Part shown: piece after piece, positions 61,355-64,000 of the stretch | Layout: each line of letters starts with the position of its first letter | Numbering within the stretch: the stretch's first letter is position 1 | Source: Thermithiobacillus tepidarius DSM 3134 | GTDB lineage: Bacteria; Pseudomonadota; Gammaproteobacteria; Acidithiobacillales; Thermithiobacillaceae | Assembly: GCF_000423825.1 (NCBI RefSeq) | Contig: NZ_AUIS01000007.1 | Coordinates: forward strand, 1-64,000 | Direction of reading: 5' to 3' | Length of the DNA stretch: 64,000 nt | The notes under the pieces: generated by a model | The model's input: the letters and a program-made list of their open reading frames with translations, nothing else | Databases searched by the model: none | Told to the model about the DNA's origin: nothing | Made by a program: the position numbers and the translations under genes

Positions 61355-63016
61355 ATGAACTTTACGCTCAAACATCTTCCCGTTGCCCTTGCCATGGCCG
61401 GCGTGATCAGCCTGAGTGCATGCGTCAGCGACGGCTCCGATACCACTGCGACTACTTCCAGCCAGTCCGCTCTGACCCGCCTCGCCACGACCGCCGCCGG
61501 TGCGGAGTTCACCGGCCTGTATCTCACGGAAACTGGCGATCTTTTTTTCAACGTGCAGCACCCCGACGCCGGCAACGCCTTTCCTTATAATCATGGATCC
61601 GTGGGCGTGATCGCCGGCACGGACTTCAACCAGCTTCCCACGAGCTTCGCGGCTGTATCGGTACCGGCTTCCACAGCCGAAAAGATGATGGTGCGCACGG
61701 CAGTGGGCAGCTATCAGATCATCGCCCGCGGCGGTGACACCCTGGGCGGGCTGGTGCCGGCGGGTCTGGGTACGGTGCTGGCGGCCGATGGCACACCCAT
61801 CACTCAGTCAGACGACCCGGACATGAACACTTTCGTGCCCATTGCCGGTACGACAGGTGAAGGCTACCTCTTCACCAACTGGGAGGATCGTCCGGGCAAC
61901 ATGAGCCGCCTGCGCATCAAAAAGAACGCCAATGGCGTCTGGAGCGTCACGGAAGCCATGAATGTCGATTTCAAATCGGTACAGGGCACCTGGGTCAACT
62001 GTTTCGGCACGCTGAGCCCCTGGGGCAATCCACTCACCTCGGAAGAACTCTATTTCGATGACACCAGCAAGTGGAGCAGCGCGGATAAGGGAGTAGCCAA
62101 CCTGCAGAAGTACCTGGGCAAGTTCCCCAATCCCTACCGCTACGGTTACATCGTCGAGATCACCAGTCCGGCTGCCACGCCCACGCCGGTCAAGCACTTC
62201 GCCATGGGCCGTTTCTCGCACGAGAACTCGGTGGTCATGCCGGACAACAAGACGGCCTATCTCAGCGATGATGGTGACGGCACCGTGTTCTTCAAGTTCG
62301 TGGCGAATACGGCGAATGACCTCTCCAGTGGCACGCTCTATGCCGCGAAGGTCACGCAGGATGCCGGCGTCACTGACCCGGCCAAGGCCGGCTTCAATAT
62401 TGAGTGGGTGGAAATCGGCAAGAGCGATGACACCACGATTGCAACCTGGATCGCGGCCTATGACGGGGACGGCGTCAACCCGGCCAGTTATATTACCGAT
62501 GCCGACATCAATGCCTGGGCGGAAAAGAAACTGAACAAGGATCTCAATGGCAACGGCACCATTGAATCCCCACTGCACGCCGATGACCGTTACGCCTTCC
62601 TCGAATCGCGCAAGGCGGCCAAGGCCTTGGGCGCCACGGCCGAATTCAAGAAGATGGAAGGCGTCAATATCAATTACAACGCCGCCAAGGATGGCAGCGT
62701 GCCCTACGCCTACATGGCCATGTCGGACGTGTCCGGCACCATGGCGGATGGTACCGGCGCCATCAATGTGGATGCCAACAAGTGCGGCGTGGTCTATCGC
62801 ATGAAGCTCGACACCACCTTCAATATCAGCCGCATGGAACCGGCCATTGCCGGTGGCCCCTACGACAAGACCCTGGCTGAAAACCAGTGCGCCGTGGACA
62901 ACATCTCAAATCCCGACAACATCCTGGTCATGAAGGACGGCCGGGTGATCGTGGGTGAGGACACCGGCTATCACGCCAACAACATGCTCTGGGTTTTCAA
63001 TTCCACCAACAAATAA
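61355..63016 (+). CDS. PhoX-like (DUF839) phosphatase, lipoprotein
   Basis: This 553-aa secreted protein has a lipobox LSAC (Cys 23), so it is membrane-anchored; classical PhoX is exported by Tat with a twin-arginine signal that is absent here. The beta-propeller landmarks of PhoX are present: GEGYLFTNWEDRPGNMSRLR, WVNCFGTLSPWGNPLTSEEL, MGRFSHENSVVMPDNKTAYL with SDDGDGTVFFKFV, and the end word NPDNILVMKDGRVIVGEDTG. PhoX enzymes are calcium-iron phosphatases that release phosphate from organic esters. The Cys in NCFG corresponds to one of the iron ligands. GAGGAAAGAC precedes ATG 61355. The Pho-box array supports a phosphate role. Confidence 0.85.
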   Translation: MNFTLKHLPVALAMAGVISLSACVSDGSDTTATTSSQSALTRLATTAAGAEFTGLYLTETGDLFFNVQHPDAGNAFPYNHGSVGVIAGTDFNQLPTSFAAVSVPASTAEKMMVRTAVGSYQIIARGGDTLGGLVPAGLGTVLAADGTPITQSDDPDMNTFVPIAGTTGEGYLFTNWEDRPGNMSRLRIKKNANGVWSVTEAMNVDFKSVQGTWVNCFGTLSPWGNPLTSEELYFDDTSKWSSADKGVANLQKYLGKFPNPYRYGYIVEITSPAATPTPVKHFAMGRFSHENSVVMPDNKTAYLSDDGDGTVFFKFVANTANDLSSGTLYAAKVTQDAGVTDPAKAGFNIEWVEIGKSDDTTIATWIAAYDGDGVNPASYITDADINAWAEKKLNKDLNGNGTIESPLHADDRYAFLESRKAAKALGATAEFKKMEGVNINYNAAKDGSVPYAYMAMSDVSGTMADGTGAINVDANKCGVVYRMKLDTTFNISRMEPAIAGGPYDKTLAENQCAVDNISNPDNILVMKDGRVIVGEDTGYHANNMLWVFNSTNK

Positions 63017-63034
63017 TGGTGGTTCGAGCTGTCC

Positions 63035-63061
63035 GGGGAGCGGGTTTCCGCTCCCCTTTTT
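63035..63061 (+). terminator. Terminator after the PhoX-like gene
   Basis: GGGGAGCGG and CCGCTCCCC form a nine-base stem around a four-base loop and are followed by TTTTT. It lies before the next gene on the same strand. Confidence 0.85.
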
Positions 63062-63080
63062 GCATTGAGAGTAGAGCCAA

Positions 63081-64000
63081 ATGCAAAGATCATCCTATCT
63101 TTTATTTCCCCTGCTCACCTTGCTGAGCGCCTGCGGCAAGGAGACGCCCACGCCGGCCGCCATTACCACAGCCGCCGCCAGCGCCCCCGAGCGGATCCAT
63201 AATCTCGAAGCGACCGTACCGCCACAGTGCTACACCCGTACTCAGGGACAATTCAACCCTTGCTACACCTGCCACCAGACGCGTGCCGATAGCAATCACC
63301 CCAACCAGGCGGCGGATGGCCATCTACAGGCCGCCTATGCCTTCTCGGATTTCGCCCTGGAAAATCACTGGAAAAATCTCTTTGTCGATCGCCGTCCGGC
63401 CATCGCGCGCATCTCGAACGCCGAGATCCTGAGCTACGTGCGCCAGGACAATTACAGCGCGCTCCCGGCACAACTGCGTACCCGTGGCTGGCAGGGCTAC
63501 ACACCCGATCTGGCAAATCTCTCTCAGGGTCCCGCGGCTTTCGACGCACAGGGCTTCGCCAAGGATGGCAGCGGCTGGCGCGCCTTCAACTACAAGCCCC
63601 TGCCCAGTACCTTCTGGCCCACCAACGGCTCCGCCGATGACGTGATGCTGCGCCTGCCCCCGGCCTTCCGCCAGGACGCCGGTGGCCAGTCGTCAACCGC
63701 GATCTACCGGCTCAACCTCGACATCCTGGAACTGGCCATTCAGGAACGTAAGCAGATGGACATTGATCCCGTGGATGAAAGCACGGTGGCCTTCGATGTC
63801 AACGGCGACGGTCGAATCAAGGGCATGGCGAGAACGCTGCGCCGTCCCGGACACTATGCGGGCCAAGCGCGGACGGTGCCGGTGACGCCCGCACTGTATC
63901 CTCAGGGCACGGAATTCCTGCACAGCGTGCGTTATCTGGACCCGCGTCCCGATGGCGTGCAGGGTAGCGCGCGCATGAAGGAACTGCGCTACATGCAGAA
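63081..64000 (+). CDS. Lipoprotein with one c-type haem motif (partial)
   Basis: The frame is open from ATG 63081 to the right edge, about 306 residues, so the C-terminus is missing. A signal peptide ends in LLTLLSACGKE (lipobox, Cys 18). The mature part has a single haem-attachment motif CYTCH at about residue 60, preceded by another Cys in PQCYTR. A calcium-loop-like DVNGDGRIKG follows near residue 245. It looks like a large, export-anchored monohaem protein of the outer or inner membrane surface. I do not recognise the family. It follows the PhoX-like gene but has a terminator in between, so common regulation is uncertain. Confidence 0.75.
   Translation, partial: MQRSSYLLFPLLTLLSACGKETPTPAAITTAAASAPERIHNLEATVPPQCYTRTQGQFNPCYTCHQTRADSNHPNQAADGHLQAAYAFSDFALENHWKNLFVDRRPAIARISNAEILSYVRQDNYSALPAQLRTRGWQGYTPDLANLSQGPAAFDAQGFAKDGSGWRAFNYKPLPSTFWPTNGSADDVMLRLPPAFRQDAGGQSSTAIYRLNLDILELAIQERKQMDIDPVDESTVAFDVNGDGRIKGMARTLRRPGHYAGQARTVPVTPALYPQGTEFLHSVRYLDPRPDGVQGSARMKELRYMQ

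Overview
The window is a GC-rich (roughly two-thirds G+C) piece of a bacterial chromosome. It is densely coding and has no intact mobile element. Three things point to a sulfur- or metal-oxidising type of chemolithoautotroph near the Gammaproteobacteria/Acidithiobacillia: a proteobacterial rnfABCDGE-nth locus, a minCDE operon, and two complete DAB (DabA/DabB) inorganic-carbon uptake loci with CbbR-like LysR regulators. This placement is inference; there is no rRNA gene in the window to settle it.

Layout. 0-8.2 kb: the 5' end of a HAMP-repeat signalling protein, dusA, a DUF3293 gene, an overlapping ampG-dacB cell-wall pair, a periplasmic DsrE-like protein, an AEC transporter and gluQ. 8.3-22.9 kb: the carbon-uptake island. 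Locus 1 (minus strand) is dabB, a 247-aa membrane protein, dabA and a PII-like gene, all translationally coupled or nearly so, with a LysR gene convergent to it. Locus 2 is a minimal dabB-dabA pair with a divergent LysR gene. Between them lie two decayed genes (DUF6671 and a PDC-sensor-like protein). 22.9-33 kb: a fatty acid desaturase, rpmB-rpmG, a small TPR protein, a ketopantoate-reductase-like protein, a glycogen debranching enzyme with a GT4 glycosyltransferase, MscS and metG. 32.9-40.7 kb: rnfABCDGE, a His-rich orphan, nth and a FIST protein. 40.8-43.4 kb: two L,D-transpeptidases around a Braun-type lipoprotein. 43.5-48.3 kb: glgA, then the overlapping ppsA-ppk2 pair. 48.4-52.2 kb: an overlapping three-gene signalling module (SpoIIE phosphatase fused to a HATPase, a STAS domain fused to a binding-protein-like domain, and a Roadblock protein). 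52.3-54.1 kb: minCDE. 54.3-59.3 kb: a WaaA-like C-terminal half protein, a duplicated helical protein, DUF1841 and an M3 peptidase. 59.1-61.1 kb: iron/metal genes (HMA-like, bfd with a Fur-box-like site, bfr, ZIP). 61.2-64 kb: a Pho-box array in front of a PhoX-like lipoprotein, and a truncated single-haem lipoprotein.

How they fit together. The DAB loci would bring in bicarbonate/CO2 using ion-motive force. Rnf would link that force to low-potential electrons, and the PpsA/GlgA/debranching genes would handle fixed carbon stored as glycogen. The least conventional pieces are the 48.4-52.2 kb signalling module and the accessory genes of DAB locus 1. No CRISPR array, intact tRNA or rRNA was seen.
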